A stretch of 64,000 bases of DNA from Lacihabitans sp. CS3-21. GTDB taxonomy: Bacteria; Bacteroidota; Bacteroidia; Cytophagales; Spirosomataceae. Below, piece after piece: positions 17,392 to 27,087 of the stretch. The DNA is taken from contig NZ_RJUD01000010.1 in NCBI RefSeq assembly GCF_024343675.1, positions 1-64,000 of the forward strand, in the 5' to 3' direction. How positions within the stretch are numbered: the first letter of the stretch is position 1; every line of letters starts with the position of its first letter. Made by a program: the position numbers and the translations under genes. Below the pieces are notes generated by a model. The model saw nothing but the letters and a program-made list of their open reading frames with translations, made no database searches and had not been told where the DNA came from.

Positions 17392-19812
17392 ATGAAAAAA
17401 AACGTACTCTTCATCATCTTAATTCTATTTATTCCTCTCTTTACTTTTGCTCAAGATATTGATAGTCAATTGAAAGACGCAAAGAAGATAGAGGGCTTTT
17501 TTACTTTTTATTGGAATGAAGCCAAAGGAAAAGTCTTTTTAGAAGTCAAAGATCTCGGACAAGAATTTTTGTATTACCCAAGTTTAGCACAAGGTTTGGG
17601 TTCTAACGATATTGGCCTAGATCGTGGCCGTTTGAGCGACGAACACATCCTCAAATTTGAGCGGCTGGGTAACAAAATAATGATGATGGAGCCGAATTAT
17701 AAATTCAGAGCCATCACCAACGACCCTTTGGAGAAAAAAGCCGTGGAGGAATCTTTTGCTAAATCAATACTTTTTGGCTTTGAAATATTGAAAAGTACGG
17801 ATGGGCTTTTCGTAATTGATTTTACACCTTTTTTACTCAGAGATGCATTGGGAGCAGCTAAAGACATTTCAAGTACTAAACAGGGCAATTACAGTTTTGA
17901 CCTTTCGCGATCGGGCGTTTATGCACCCATGTGTAAGTCTTTTCCAAAAAACACAGAATTCCAGGCCGTAATTACACTGGGTGGAAGCGGAGCTGGCAAT
18001 TATCTCTCGGAAGTTGCTCCAAACACTGATTTCGTGACGATGCACCAGCACCATTCATTTGTAAAGCTGCCTGAGCCAGGTTTCAAACCGAGAGAATATG
18101 ACGCAAGAATAGGCTATGGTGGCATTGAATTTTATGATTATTCTTCACCAATCAATGAGCCCATTGTCAAGAAATTCACCTCAAGACATAGATTGCAGAA
18201 AAAGGACCCTTCTGCCGCGATGAGTGAAGCCGTTGAGCCGATTGTTTATTATCTCGATTCTGGAGTTCCTGAGCCTATTCGCTCGGCCTTGTTTGAAGGT
18301 GCCACTTGGTGGAACCAAGCTTTCGAAGCTGCAGGTTATAAGAACGCTTTTCAGGTAAAAATGCTACCCGCAGATGCCGACCCAATGGATGTGCGGTACA
18401 ACCTGGTTCAATGGGTGCACCGCAGCACACGTGGATGGTCTTATGGTACGAGTGTGATAGATCCTCGTACGGGTGAAATTTTGAAAGGAAAAGTAACACT
18501 TGGTTCATTGAGAGTAAGGCAAGATTATATGTTGGCTCAAGGTTTGGCAGGAGATTTTAGTCCTGGTAAAAGTGATTCATTGATGAACAAACTCGCTTTA
18601 GATAGGCTCAAACAACTTTCAGCTCACGAAATTGGGCACACTTTGGGTTTACCGCACAATTATATTTCGAGTATTCAAGGCCGTGCTTCGGTAATGGATT
18701 ATCCGCATCCATTGGTATTTTTAAACAATGGCAAAGTGGATTTATCTGAGGCATATGCTATGGGTATTGGTGATTATGATAAAACTTCTATTACTTGGGG
18801 CTATCAAGATTTTCCTAAAAATGTCGATGAAAAAGCCGAATTAGAGAGAATAGTGAAGAATATGTTTCGCAAAAATCAACAGTTTTTGACCGATCAAGAT
18901 GCACGTCCAGACGGTTCTGTACATCCCCAAACACACCTTTGGGACAACGGTAGCGATGCTACTGACGAACTGAAACGTTTGATGGAATTGAGAAACCATG
19001 TTTTGAAAAATTTTGATGAGAAAAAAATACCTCAAAACGCTCCAATGGCAACTTTAGAGGAGGTTTTTGTGCCAATGTACATGTTTCACAGATATCAGGT
19101 ACAGGCGTCTTCGAAGTCAATAGGAGGGGCGTTTTATACCAATGCACTCAATGGAGATTTGCAAAAAACTTATGTACCAGTTGATGCTGTGGCTCAAAGA
19201 AAAAGTCTTTCGGTGCTATTAGAAACCGTCCAGCCGGAATTTTTGGCAGTACCAAAACAGTTGTTGCCACTAATTCCGCCAAGACCTTTTAGATATCCAG
19301 CCAATCCAAAGGAGACTTTTAAGCGTCACACGGGAATGAGCTTTGATGTCTTGTCGCCTGCTGAAAGTGCCGCACAATTGACTTTGAGCTTGATGTTGGA
19401 ACCGAGAAGAGCCTCCAGATTAGCCACTCAGCAGATTTATGATAAAAATTTACCGCCTTTATCTGAGGTTCTTACCAAAATGACGAATTCAATCATCAAG
19501 AATGAGAGTCTTTCTAAAAATAATTATTTGGGTCAAATAAAAAGAGTAGTGGCTGAAATATACATTACAGAACTCAAAAAACTGACCAACGATGCGGTTG
19601 TGAATCTGGAAGCTAAAAGTAATGTGATGGCTGAATTGAAAGATTTAGAGACTTATTTTACTAAAAATCAGGCTATTTTGGGTGGTTTTGGATTGTATAT
19701 CAATAATTTAATCAAAAATACAGACGCAGCAATTGATAAAAAATCGTTTTTCATTGCTCCGGATGGCCAGCCGATTGATCAGGATTACGATTGGTTGGAT
19801 TGTGGGAATTGA
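17392..19812 (+). CDS. Exported zinc metalloprotease (DUF5117/DUF4953-type)
   Basis: An 806-residue exported protein with a cleavable signal peptide (FTFAQ at ~20). The N-terminal domain (~30-190) corresponds to the DUF5118/DUF5117 region. The central peptidase part contains the long zinc signature HEIGHTLGLPHN at ~412-423 (two histidines, catalytic Glu, third ligand His) followed by the Met-turn SVMDYPHP, both hallmarks of metzincin-like M12/M10 folds. The C-terminal region belongs to DUF4953. Such proteins are widespread in Bacteroidota, and substrates are unknown. No T9SS sorting domain is visible, so it may stay periplasmic. It is probably co-transcribed with the DUF1684 gene. Confidence 0.88.
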   Translation: MKKNVLFIILILFIPLFTFAQDIDSQLKDAKKIEGFFTFYWNEAKGKVFLEVKDLGQEFLYYPSLAQGLGSNDIGLDRGRLSDEHILKFERLGNKIMMMEPNYKFRAITNDPLEKKAVEESFAKSILFGFEILKSTDGLFVIDFTPFLLRDALGAAKDISSTKQGNYSFDLSRSGVYAPMCKSFPKNTEFQAVITLGGSGAGNYLSEVAPNTDFVTMHQHHSFVKLPEPGFKPREYDARIGYGGIEFYDYSSPINEPIVKKFTSRHRLQKKDPSAAMSEAVEPIVYYLDSGVPEPIRSALFEGATWWNQAFEAAGYKNAFQVKMLPADADPMDVRYNLVQWVHRSTRGWSYGTSVIDPRTGEILKGKVTLGSLRVRQDYMLAQGLAGDFSPGKSDSLMNKLALDRLKQLSAHEIGHTLGLPHNYISSIQGRASVMDYPHPLVFLNNGKVDLSEAYAMGIGDYDKTSITWGYQDFPKNVDEKAELERIVKNMFRKNQQFLTDQDARPDGSVHPQTHLWDNGSDATDELKRLMELRNHVLKNFDEKKIPQNAPMATLEEVFVPMYMFHRYQVQASSKSIGGAFYTNALNGDLQKTYVPVDAVAQRKSLSVLLETVQPEFLAVPKQLLPLIPPRPFRYPANPKETFKRHTGMSFDVLSPAESAAQLTLSLMLEPRRASRLATQQIYDKNLPPLSEVLTKMTNSIIKNESLSKNNYLGQIKRVVAEIYITELKKLTNDAVVNLEAKSNVMAELKDLETYFTKNQAILGGFGLYINNLIKNTDAAIDKKSFFIAPDGQPIDQDYDWLDCGN

Positions 19813-19820
19813 TATGGGTG

Positions 19821-19887
19821 TATTGGTTAACTGGTAAATTGGTTATTTGTTAACTGGTTTTTGATTGACTGCTAATTGGTTGACTGG
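19821..19887. repeat. Short degenerate direct repeats around TTGGTTAACTGG
   Basis: Four imperfect copies of a 11-12-bp core occur at 19823-19834 (TTGGTTAACTGG), 19847-19857 (TTGTTAACTGG), 19861-19871 (TTGATTGACTG) and 19876-19887 (TTGGTTGACTGG), in the gap between the convergent metalloprotease and Lrp genes. There is no dyad with a T-run, so it is not an evident terminator. Likely a decayed local tandem expansion. Confidence 0.6.
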
Positions 19888-19929
19888 ACGGATTTTGTTT
19901 TTTATTAAGATATTTTGAAACAAATCTTT

Positions 19930-20394
19930 TTACAGTAAAATTTCAGTAGTACTCTTGACTTCTGACATGACAAAAAAGGAGTTTATCAGTGAAACTCCTT
20001 CAATAGTAGAAAGCTTCATTTGGTGAAAATTGTGGTAGGCTTCCATGTCTGCCACAATTATTTTTAATAGATAATCAAAACTTCCTGAAACGAAATTGCA
20101 CTCAACCACCTCTGGAAGTTGTTTTATGGCTATGTCAAAAATCTGCGAAACTTCTCGTGTTTGTCTAATGAGCGTAACTTGTGAAAATACTGTAAGTCCA
20201 ACGCCCAACATTTTTTTGTTCAGTATTCCCACATATTTTTCTACAACTCCTTCTTGCTCCAATCTTTTTATGCGGTCATGAACCGGACTGAGTGAAAGAT
20301 TGATTTTTTGAGCTATTTCTTTGTAGGTCAGCGTAGAATTGTGCTGTAAAAGCATCAATATCTTTTTATCTATTTCATCTATTTTGATCTTCAT
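19930..20394 (-). CDS. Lrp/AsnC-family regulator beside alanine dehydrogenase
   Basis: A 154-residue feast/famine regulator. The N-terminal helix-turn-helix (~5-60: IDEIDKKILMLLQHNSTLTY, SLSPVHDRIKRLEQEGVVEK) is followed by the RAM ligand-binding fold (~68-150: VVECNFVSGSFDYLLKIIVAD). It is divergently transcribed from alanine dehydrogenase, an arrangement in which the regulator usually senses an amino acid and activates ald. The shared 190-bp gap contains three AAAATATTC copies that could be its binding sites. A second, related regulator is at 55832-56290; both end in a VM(S/T)EVK segment. Confidence 0.93.
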   Translation of the reverse strand: MKIKIDEIDKKILMLLQHNSTLTYKEIAQKINLSLSPVHDRIKRLEQEGVVEKYVGILNKKMLGVGLTVFSQVTLIRQTREVSQIFDIAIKQLPEVVECNFVSGSFDYLLKIIVADMEAYHNFHQMKLSTIEGVSLINSFFVMSEVKSTTEILL

Positions 20395-20397
20395 CCG

Positions 20398-20509
20398 AAA
20401 ATATTCCTTTTTTCTTATTAATTTTTTTAAATAATCGAAAAATATTCTGTTTGTAGTGTAATATTAGTATTAATTTTCTTATTTCGAAGCTCAATGCACA
20501 AAAATATTC
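20398..20509. promoter_or_regulatory. Three AAAATATTC copies in the lrp/ald control region
   Basis: The 9-mer AAAATATTC occurs at 20398-20406, 20439-20447 and 20501-20509, all in the same orientation and 41 and 62 bases apart. The first overlaps the lrp-type 5' leader and the last lies 75 bases before ald. Multiple AT-rich spaced half-sites are what Lrp octamers wrap around. Sequence pattern only; AT-rich background makes chance recurrence possible. Confidence 0.4.
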
Positions 20510-20584
20510 TTTATAATATAATTTTGTTCCACATTTCAATAACAATAAGCATAGGCACGTCGCAATGCATTCTCAACAAACTAC

Positions 20585-21700
20585 ATGATTCTCGGAGTAC
20601 CTAAAGAAATAAAAAATAACGAAAACAGAGTAGCCATGACTCCAGCTGGGGTCATGGAACTGGTTAAGTTCGGTCACACAGTTTACATTCAAAAAGATGC
20701 AGGATTTAACAGTGGTTTTGCTGATGCTGAGTTTATAGCAGCAGGAGCCACTATTTTGGAGACTATCGAAGAGGTTTACAATAAAGCCGAAATGATAGTA
20801 AAAGTTAAAGAACCCATCGCTTCAGAATACAGTCTCATTAAAAAAGACCAATTGGTATTTACATATTTTCACTTTGCATCCTCGGAGCCACTAACACATG
20901 CCATGATAAAAAGTGGAGCTGTTTGTTTGGCTTATGAGACAGTAGAGAAAGTAGACAGGTCATTGCCATTGTTGATTCCAATGTCGGAAGTTGCGGGAAG
21001 AATGGCCATACAAGAAGGTGCTAAATACTTAGAGAAACCACAAAAAGGTAAAGGTGTTCTTTTGGGAGGGGTTCCGGGGGTTCCATCTGGCAAAGTATTG
21101 ATATTAGGTGGAGGAATTGTTGGCACACAAGCGGCCAAAATGGCTGCAGGTTTAGGTGCAAGAGTAGTGATTATGGATATCAGTCTCAATAGACTTAGAC
21201 AACTTTCAGATATCATGCCTGCCAATGTAACTACTATACTTTCAAACGAATACAATATCAAAGAAGCCATCAAAGAGGCGGATTTGGTGGTGGGTGCGGT
21301 ATTAATTCCTGGTGCTAAAGCTCCTCATCTCATAACAAAAGACATGCTGAAATTGATGAAACCAGGCACTGTGGTGGTGGATGTGGCTGTAGACCAAGGG
21401 GGATGTATAGAAACTTGTAAACCAACCACCCACGAAGATCCCGTTTTTGTAATTGATGAAGTAGTTCATTATTGTGTTGCAAATATGCCGGGTGCTGTGC
21501 CATACACTTCTACTTTGGCTTTGACCAACGCAACTTTACCGTATGTGTTACAATTGGCCAATAAAGGCTGGCAAAAAGCATGCATAGAAAATGAAGAACT
21601 TAAGAAGGGACTCAATGTTGTACAAGGAGCTGTAGTTTATAAAGGCGTAGCTGATGCTTGGAATCTAACCCTAAGTGAGTTAGAGGACCAATTTAATTAA
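20585..21700 (+). CDS. ald: Alanine dehydrogenase
   Basis: A 371-residue NAD-dependent alanine dehydrogenase converting L-alanine to pyruvate and ammonia. It opens MILGVPKEIKNNENRVAMTP, has the substrate-binding lysine segment MIVKVKEP and the catalytic histidine segment TYFHFASSE. The Rossmann nucleotide-binding motif is VLILGGGIVGTQAAKMAAG (~170-190), and VVDVAVDQGGCIET follows. Full length for the family. It is divergent from an Lrp-type regulator, consistent with amino-acid-responsive control, and followed by a strong terminator at 21735-21769. Likely catabolic use of alanine, or ammonium assimilation in reverse. Confidence 0.97.
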   Translation: MILGVPKEIKNNENRVAMTPAGVMELVKFGHTVYIQKDAGFNSGFADAEFIAAGATILETIEEVYNKAEMIVKVKEPIASEYSLIKKDQLVFTYFHFASSEPLTHAMIKSGAVCLAYETVEKVDRSLPLLIPMSEVAGRMAIQEGAKYLEKPQKGKGVLLGGVPGVPSGKVLILGGGIVGTQAAKMAAGLGARVVIMDISLNRLRQLSDIMPANVTTILSNEYNIKEAIKEADLVVGAVLIPGAKAPHLITKDMLKLMKPGTVVVDVAVDQGGCIETCKPTTHEDPVFVIDEVVHYCVANMPGAVPYTSTLALTNATLPYVLQLANKGWQKACIENEELKKGLNVVQGAVVYKGVADAWNLTLSELEDQFN

Positions 21701-21734
21701 GGATTTCCCCAAACGTTATATTTTTTGTCATGAT

Positions 21735-21769
21735 AAATCCCTGAAGTTTTCGGGGATTTATTTTTTTTA
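21735..21769 (+). terminator. Rho-independent terminator of ald
   Basis: AAATCCCTGAA pairs with TTCGGGGATTT (11 bp with one G-T wobble) around a three-base loop at 21735-21759, followed directly by a run of T residues. Confidence 0.85.
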
Positions 21770-21849
21770 TTAGAATATTTTAACACACATTTGTTTAAGA
21801 ATATCTTATGCTTGGTGATTCTTAACATACAGAGTGTTAATTCCTATCA

Positions 21850-23592
21850 ATGAAATCTAAAGTCGCCTTCTTATGGCTGTTGGTAGTGTGCCAATTTGCC
21901 TTCTCTCAGAGCGTTGTTCGAGGGCCATACCTTCAGCTTCGTACGCAGTCTAGTATTCAAGTCAGATTCAATACCAGTTCATGGTGTAATGCAAAAATCA
22001 AATATGGCTTAAGCCCCAACAACCTTGATTTTGAAACTCCCAATACAGCAGGAGGACTAACACATGTTGTTGATATTCTAAGTTTAATACCCAAAACAAA
22101 GTATTATTATGCGATTTATAATGGTGCGGTAAAGTTGGAAGGTACTGATCAAAATTATTTCATAACCTCACAGGCCACTGGCGATACGCAAAAAGTTAAA
22201 GTTTGGGTAACAGGCGATTGCGGCACGACTGATCAAAATAATAATCAAGCCAATGTTAAGAATCAATTTCTAAATTATATTGGTGATAGTTATGTTGATG
22301 CATGGCTTTTGCTTGGAGATAACGCTTATAATGATGGTACGGATTATGAATATCAAACCAACTTTTTTGGAGTATATCAAAATGATAGGATAATGAAACA
22401 AACGGCTATTTATCCTGTGCCGGGAAATCATGATTATAATGGAACCACACAAATAACCCACGAAATGCCCTATTATGACATTTTTGCGAATGCAGGAGCG
22501 GGCCAGATGGGTGGAGTGCCTTCAATGCACAAGGAGTATTATTCATATAATATCGGTAATGTGCATTTTGTGGCTCTTGATTCTTATGGAATGGAAACAG
22601 TTAATAATTTTAGACTTTCCGATACGCTTAGTCCACAGGTAGCTTGGCTTAAAGTTGATTTAGCAGCCAATACTCAGAAATGGACGGTGGTTTACTGGCA
22701 TCACGCACCCTATACAATGGGTACACACAACTCAGATACTGTTTTTGAGCTTGTTCAAATAAGAGAGAAGTTTTTACCTATTTTAGAGAGATTTAATGTA
22801 GATTTGGTTTTAACGGCACATTCGCATACCTATGAAAGGAGTAGACTTATCAGAGGGCATTTCGGCATGGAAAATACCTTCAATCCATCTTTACATCAGC
22901 TGAGCTCTTCTTCTGGTTATTATGATGGTTCTGTCAACTCATGTCCCTATGAAAAAAAATCAGATGGATCAAAAAAAGGTACAGTTTATATGGTTTCGGG
23001 AACTGCAGGTAACAGATTAAATTTTAGAAGTCCAACTTATCCACATGATGCTTTACCTATTATTGAGGAGGTACATGGCGGAAGTTTACTCCTTGAGGTG
23101 GAAGGTAATCGACTAGATATGAAGATGATAGGGTCCAATGGTGCCGTTATTGATAAATTTACAATGGTAAAGGATATGAACCAAAAATCGACTATTGATG
23201 TGCCGCTCAATTCTTCATCTTTTGTACTTAAAAGTCCGTATAAAGAACCTTCTGTTTGGGTTGCTAGCCAATCAGTGGTTCCATCAATAACTATAGATAA
23301 TCCAGTTGGCGGAATGGTCTTTCATGTGGAAGATACCAAAGGATGTTTTAAAGATACCCTTACCTTAAATACTTTGAATCCTTGCTTTAATGAAAGAAAA
23401 ATTAACTCGTTGATAGAAAATGGATCTTTGATCAACTTGAAAACCTCCAATAAAATAATTGGTGCTTCTATTTTGTCATCCAATACCCATGTAATTTTGG
23501 ACGCCCAAAATCAAATAGAACTATTGCCAGGGTTTGAAACCAAGGCTAATACTATTTTTTATGCTAAAATTGGTGGCTGTTCCAGTCCATAA
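21850..23592 (+). CDS. Secreted purple acid phosphatase-like metallophosphoesterase with 3-coathanger C-terminus
   Basis: A 580-residue exported protein (signal peptide ending QFAFSQ). An N-terminal fibronectin-like purple acid phosphatase domain (~20-108) precedes a metallophosphoesterase domain (~115-410). This contains the full set of metal-site motifs: GDCG, GDNAYNDG, GNHDYNG, WHHAPYTMG and AHSHTYERS. The tail (~520-580: HVILDAQNQIELLPGFETKA, ending in a Cys-containing AKIGGC) matches the 3-coathanger stack domain of Bacteroidota secreted proteins. Likely a surface or secreted phosphomonoesterase releasing phosphate. Its stop codon abuts, with no gap, that of the convergent CotH-type gene, which carries the same C-terminal domain. 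Confidence 0.9.
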   Translation: MKSKVAFLWLLVVCQFAFSQSVVRGPYLQLRTQSSIQVRFNTSSWCNAKIKYGLSPNNLDFETPNTAGGLTHVVDILSLIPKTKYYYAIYNGAVKLEGTDQNYFITSQATGDTQKVKVWVTGDCGTTDQNNNQANVKNQFLNYIGDSYVDAWLLLGDNAYNDGTDYEYQTNFFGVYQNDRIMKQTAIYPVPGNHDYNGTTQITHEMPYYDIFANAGAGQMGGVPSMHKEYYSYNIGNVHFVALDSYGMETVNNFRLSDTLSPQVAWLKVDLAANTQKWTVVYWHHAPYTMGTHNSDTVFELVQIREKFLPILERFNVDLVLTAHSHTYERSRLIRGHFGMENTFNPSLHQLSSSSGYYDGSVNSCPYEKKSDGSKKGTVYMVSGTAGNRLNFRSPTYPHDALPIIEEVHGGSLLLEVEGNRLDMKMIGSNGAVIDKFTMVKDMNQKSTIDVPLNSSSFVLKSPYKEPSVWVASQSVVPSITIDNPVGGMVFHVEDTKGCFKDTLTLNTLNPCFNERKINSLIENGSLINLKTSNKIIGASILSSNTHVILDAQNQIELLPGFETKANTIFYAKIGGCSSP

Positions 23593-26500
23593 TCAATTAC
23601 ATGTTTTAATTTCAGCCTTAAAAGTTGATCCTGTTTTAGCTTCGAAACCTGGATGTAGGGTAATGGCGTCGCTAGCTTTTGTGCTTACATTATTTCCATT
23701 GGTTATTTGCCCTTTTCCATAAATATGGTTGGGCGTAAGAGTTGGGTCAAGACCAGATGTTATATTGCCAGATAGAACCTTTACCCCTTTTATTAAAACA
23801 TCGTCTATGCCTAACTGATCTCTAGCACTGGAAGCTGCAGAACCCGTATAATAGTATTTCCAGAGTAGCTGTACATAAGGCTGATTCATAATTTCTTCAG
23901 GCAAAATGATGTCTCTAAAAGTTTGACTATGACCTGAGGTGATGCTTCCATTGTATTGTATTACAGGATTAAAGTCTTGGAATGGTTGGACATCACCAAT
24001 TCTAAAGTACAATCGGATATTATATTTCCTTGGATTGGCTGTTATGGTTCTTCCTGTCCAAGTAAGTTTAATCGTATCAAGATTCATCGTATTTATGGCT
24101 AAAAGGAAACCTCCAAGTTTATTGCCAGGATATCCAACATTAGCATCGCTGGTATTTATAAACGAAAAACCATTTGCTCCTAATCCATTTATTCTGGTTT
24201 TACTTGAAAAATTAAAAACTCCCGAAGTATAACCTTCAATTTGGGCAGTTATGAGTGGATTTTCTGTGTCTAGAAAAACAAATTTTGAATTGGCTGGAGA
24301 TCCCCCCGCAGCTTGGCTAGCATCCCATTCTGTTATTTTATACCCACATTTTGCAATTTCTGCAGCCGTTGAAGGGATTGGATTGTTAGATAATATAGCT
24401 GGTTCAAAGAAAGCTTGATAAGTTACATCATTGCTAGTAATTATTGAAATTGTGGAGTCGGTCAAATGTGTTCCGTTATATAACCAGTAGGAAAATTTGA
24501 AGCCAGACTTTGGAATGGCTGTGATTTTGATTGGCAAATTATCAAAGTAACTTCCTGTCCAAGTTTGGTAGTTGTTTGGTATTCCCTTTGAAGTATTAAT
24601 GATAGGCAAAGTGTTCACTCTTACATAGCCTTTGAGTGTATCATGCGTAGATACCGTTAAATTGTATTCGCCGGTTAAGTTAAAAAAGTTTTTGAGCTGA
24701 ATGGGAATCTCATTCGGTCTAATGGTTAAATAGGTGGATACAATAGCACATTGAGCTTCCCAAGCCGCTAAATTGGGTAGGTTTTTCCATCTATTTATAT
24801 GATAGGAAATCTCAGGCGAATAGGTATTTTTAAATGTGTTGAAAATGGGTAAGGAATGAGCTGATTTTAAAGAACTGTTCAGTAAGTCAGCATACCTATT
24901 AATAAAGTTCGTTCTGAATTCTGGATTGTCTAATAGCTTCTTGAAAATGATGTTTTCAATTTTATTTATTAAAGTTTCTAAGTCTCCATTTTGAGCATTT
25001 ACAACCTCACCAAGAGCCCTATCGGTGTCGTAAAATATCCATCTCCATCTACCGTCTTTTGTAGGAGGGGCTGTTGGGTCATATGGATTACGAGTCCGCC
25101 AGAGTCTCACATTGTTTTGAGGCCAATCTATATTTCCAATAAATATCTCAGCCAATTGATAATCAATTAAACTTACCGGGTCGAGCATTTGTTTGACTTG
25201 GTCAAAGTTGGCAGTAATGGCCATGTCATTGGTAGTGATAAAGTTATACATATTTGTATAATGTACAGAATCACCTTCTTCAACCTCTGCTGGCTCGTTC
25301 CATACAATTTTTCTGAGATCTAAATTGTTTTGATCTACGCCATAGAGTGCATTAAGGTAGTACCTGTCTATTCGCTCTCTGATGTTGTGAATGCCCCAAT
25401 ATTCACCATTCAGAAACATAATAGCAGGTCTTGATTTTTGAGATGAAAAATTCAAATAACCTAGCCAATTGTGAATAAATGCATCTTTAAACATGGTTTG
25501 GTTGTAATCATTTCCCGAGTTTCTAAGTAATATTCTATCTGAGAGTAAACTAGGGTAATTTGGAAAAAATGCATACTTGTCAAATTCATTACTACTGTAG
25601 AATCTGAGAGATTTATATGGAGCATTGGTAGAACAAGAACCATGTATTCTGATGTCCAAAGGCTGATTTACAATATTTTGCTGAGTTTCTACCAATTCCA
25701 TGTTCCCTGGTCTTTCCCACAAATCACCATCGTTCATATAATTACCAGGTGTACATAAGTCTACAAGGGTCAATGGATTCTGTATTCTATAATTGTCAAA
25801 TGTTACACCTGCTGTATAAATGCCTTGGTTGTACTCAAAAAGGTGATTTTCTTGCATGGCAACCGAAACCACCGGGAAGCTATAAGGGTTACTTCCTGTT
25901 GGGCTATATATAAAAGTGCCTGTCTTTATTTCACTGGCCAAAAATCCTGTTTTTACTGCTACGGCTCTGATTACAGTTCCTTTTTTTATATTAAAACTGG
26001 GTAGATAAGTTGGATTTAAGTGCCAAGTGCTAGAGATATTGCTTATTTGGTTGGGTTCATTGGTTTTATCTTGAATGTTGATAGGTAAATTATAAGCGAT
26101 GGTACTATATGATCTGCTTGAAAATGAACCAAAAGGATCTCCCGGATGCTCAGGGTAGCTATTTTTATAATTATAAACTTTACCGCCCAAATTATTTGGG
26201 TCAGGTTCAGAGCCATCTAAAGTATAATAAATACTTACTAGAGGTTCGGGATGCGAAATATTTAATGTAAAATTTGAACTAAAAAAGCCTCCATTTCTTG
26301 AAAATACTGGGGGATCTAAAAAACCTTCATAAGCATTGCTTGCATTGTTGGTTGTAGCAGGACTGGCTGGGAAAAAATATTTTAATGTACTTCCGCCATC
26401 GTTAAGTCTGCCAAAGGAAACATTGTCCCTTTGAGGAAGAAACTTCAGAGAATCTAATATCGATGTCCCATCTGGGGCAACCATATAAAGCGTTTCTCCA

Positions 26501-26829
26501 AAAGTGGAAGATAGTGAGAAATTGGTATGGTGATATCCTCCTGCGACATTATCACTTGCCCAAATGATTAAATACCCATTTGCGGGTAAAACAACTTGAC
26601 CACTCAGTGACGTAAATCGAAACTTTGTTAAATTGCTTTTTAAATCTGTCACATAAAAATTGGATAAATCTATCGGCGTTCCGCTTGGATTATATAACTC
26701 AAACCAATCAGAATAAATACCATTGTTGTCCTGAATAGTTGAGGTATTCGAGGCCATAATTTCATTTATCTTTACTTGGCCAAACAACGAAGAAGAAACT
26801 AATAGAAAGAGCAAAATCTTATTTTTCAT
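23593..26829 (-). CDS. Secreted LTD/CotH-kinase-family protein with 3-coathanger C-terminus
   Basis: A 1078-residue exported protein (signal peptide ending SLFGQ). Order: lamin-tail domain (~20-130: INEIMASNTSTIQDNNG, SDWFELYNPSG), a chitobiase/hexosaminidase C-terminal-type module (~175-300: VSIYYTLDGSEPD), the CotH kinase domain (~360-690: ILLRNSGNDYN, FLNGEYWGIHNIRERIDR, RWRWIFYDTDRALGE), a beta-repeat, a galactose-binding-like stretch, and the same C-terminal 3-coathanger domain as the convergent phosphatase (LHPGFEAKTGSTFKAEIKTC). CotH proteins are atypical kinases that phosphorylate secreted proteins in spore formers; the target here is unknown. A longer paralogue lies upstream at 27434-33205. 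Confidence 0.87.
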   Translation of the reverse strand: MKNKILLFLLVSSSLFGQVKINEIMASNTSTIQDNNGIYSDWFELYNPSGTPIDLSNFYVTDLKSNLTKFRFTSLSGQVVLPANGYLIIWASDNVAGGYHHTNFSLSSTFGETLYMVAPDGTSILDSLKFLPQRDNVSFGRLNDGGSTLKYFFPASPATTNNASNAYEGFLDPPVFSRNGGFFSSNFTLNISHPEPLVSIYYTLDGSEPDPNNLGGKVYNYKNSYPEHPGDPFGSFSSRSYSTIAYNLPINIQDKTNEPNQISNISSTWHLNPTYLPSFNIKKGTVIRAVAVKTGFLASEIKTGTFIYSPTGSNPYSFPVVSVAMQENHLFEYNQGIYTAGVTFDNYRIQNPLTLVDLCTPGNYMNDGDLWERPGNMELVETQQNIVNQPLDIRIHGSCSTNAPYKSLRFYSSNEFDKYAFFPNYPSLLSDRILLRNSGNDYNQTMFKDAFIHNWLGYLNFSSQKSRPAIMFLNGEYWGIHNIRERIDRYYLNALYGVDQNNLDLRKIVWNEPAEVEEGDSVHYTNMYNFITTNDMAITANFDQVKQMLDPVSLIDYQLAEIFIGNIDWPQNNVRLWRTRNPYDPTAPPTKDGRWRWIFYDTDRALGEVVNAQNGDLETLINKIENIIFKKLLDNPEFRTNFINRYADLLNSSLKSAHSLPIFNTFKNTYSPEISYHINRWKNLPNLAAWEAQCAIVSTYLTIRPNEIPIQLKNFFNLTGEYNLTVSTHDTLKGYVRVNTLPIINTSKGIPNNYQTWTGSYFDNLPIKITAIPKSGFKFSYWLYNGTHLTDSTISIITSNDVTYQAFFEPAILSNNPIPSTAAEIAKCGYKITEWDASQAAGGSPANSKFVFLDTENPLITAQIEGYTSGVFNFSSKTRINGLGANGFSFINTSDANVGYPGNKLGGFLLAINTMNLDTIKLTWTGRTITANPRKYNIRLYFRIGDVQPFQDFNPVIQYNGSITSGHSQTFRDIILPEEIMNQPYVQLLWKYYYTGSAASSARDQLGIDDVLIKGVKVLSGNITSGLDPTLTPNHIYGKGQITNGNNVSTKASDAITLHPGFEAKTGSTFKAEIKTCN

Positions 26830-26929
26830 TTTACAGCAATGTTTAGGTTGATTTGATAAAACACCATCGAAAAATAAATAAACTACTAGACGGATTGAAC
26901 CATTTTAAATGAGCTGTTCTTTCTGATTT

Positions 26930-26952
26930 AGTAAAATTGAATCAATTTTACT
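26930..26952. repeat. 23-bp near-perfect palindrome upstream of the CotH gene
   Basis: AGTAAAATTGA and TCAATTTTACT (11-bp arms, one-base centre) lie ~100 bp upstream of the 26829 start in a 258-bp gap that otherwise shows no gene. No T-run follows on the minus strand, so an operator is as likely as a terminator of the small gene at 27088. Confidence 0.45.
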
Positions 26953-27087
26953 TTTTGGTTGAAGAACGGTCTTTCGGTATATATTTTACATTAGAAAGTT
27001 GAGGATTTATCTTTCAATAAAATATGGGTAAAAGCAGAAAATTGTATGAGTTAAATCAAGTTAAATCGATATCAGAAAATATTTAGA

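Noticed and set aside
19821-19887. CRISPR-like short repeats
   Set aside because: Repeats are 11-12 bp, degenerate and spaced 10-25 bp; no spacers of regular size and no cas genes.
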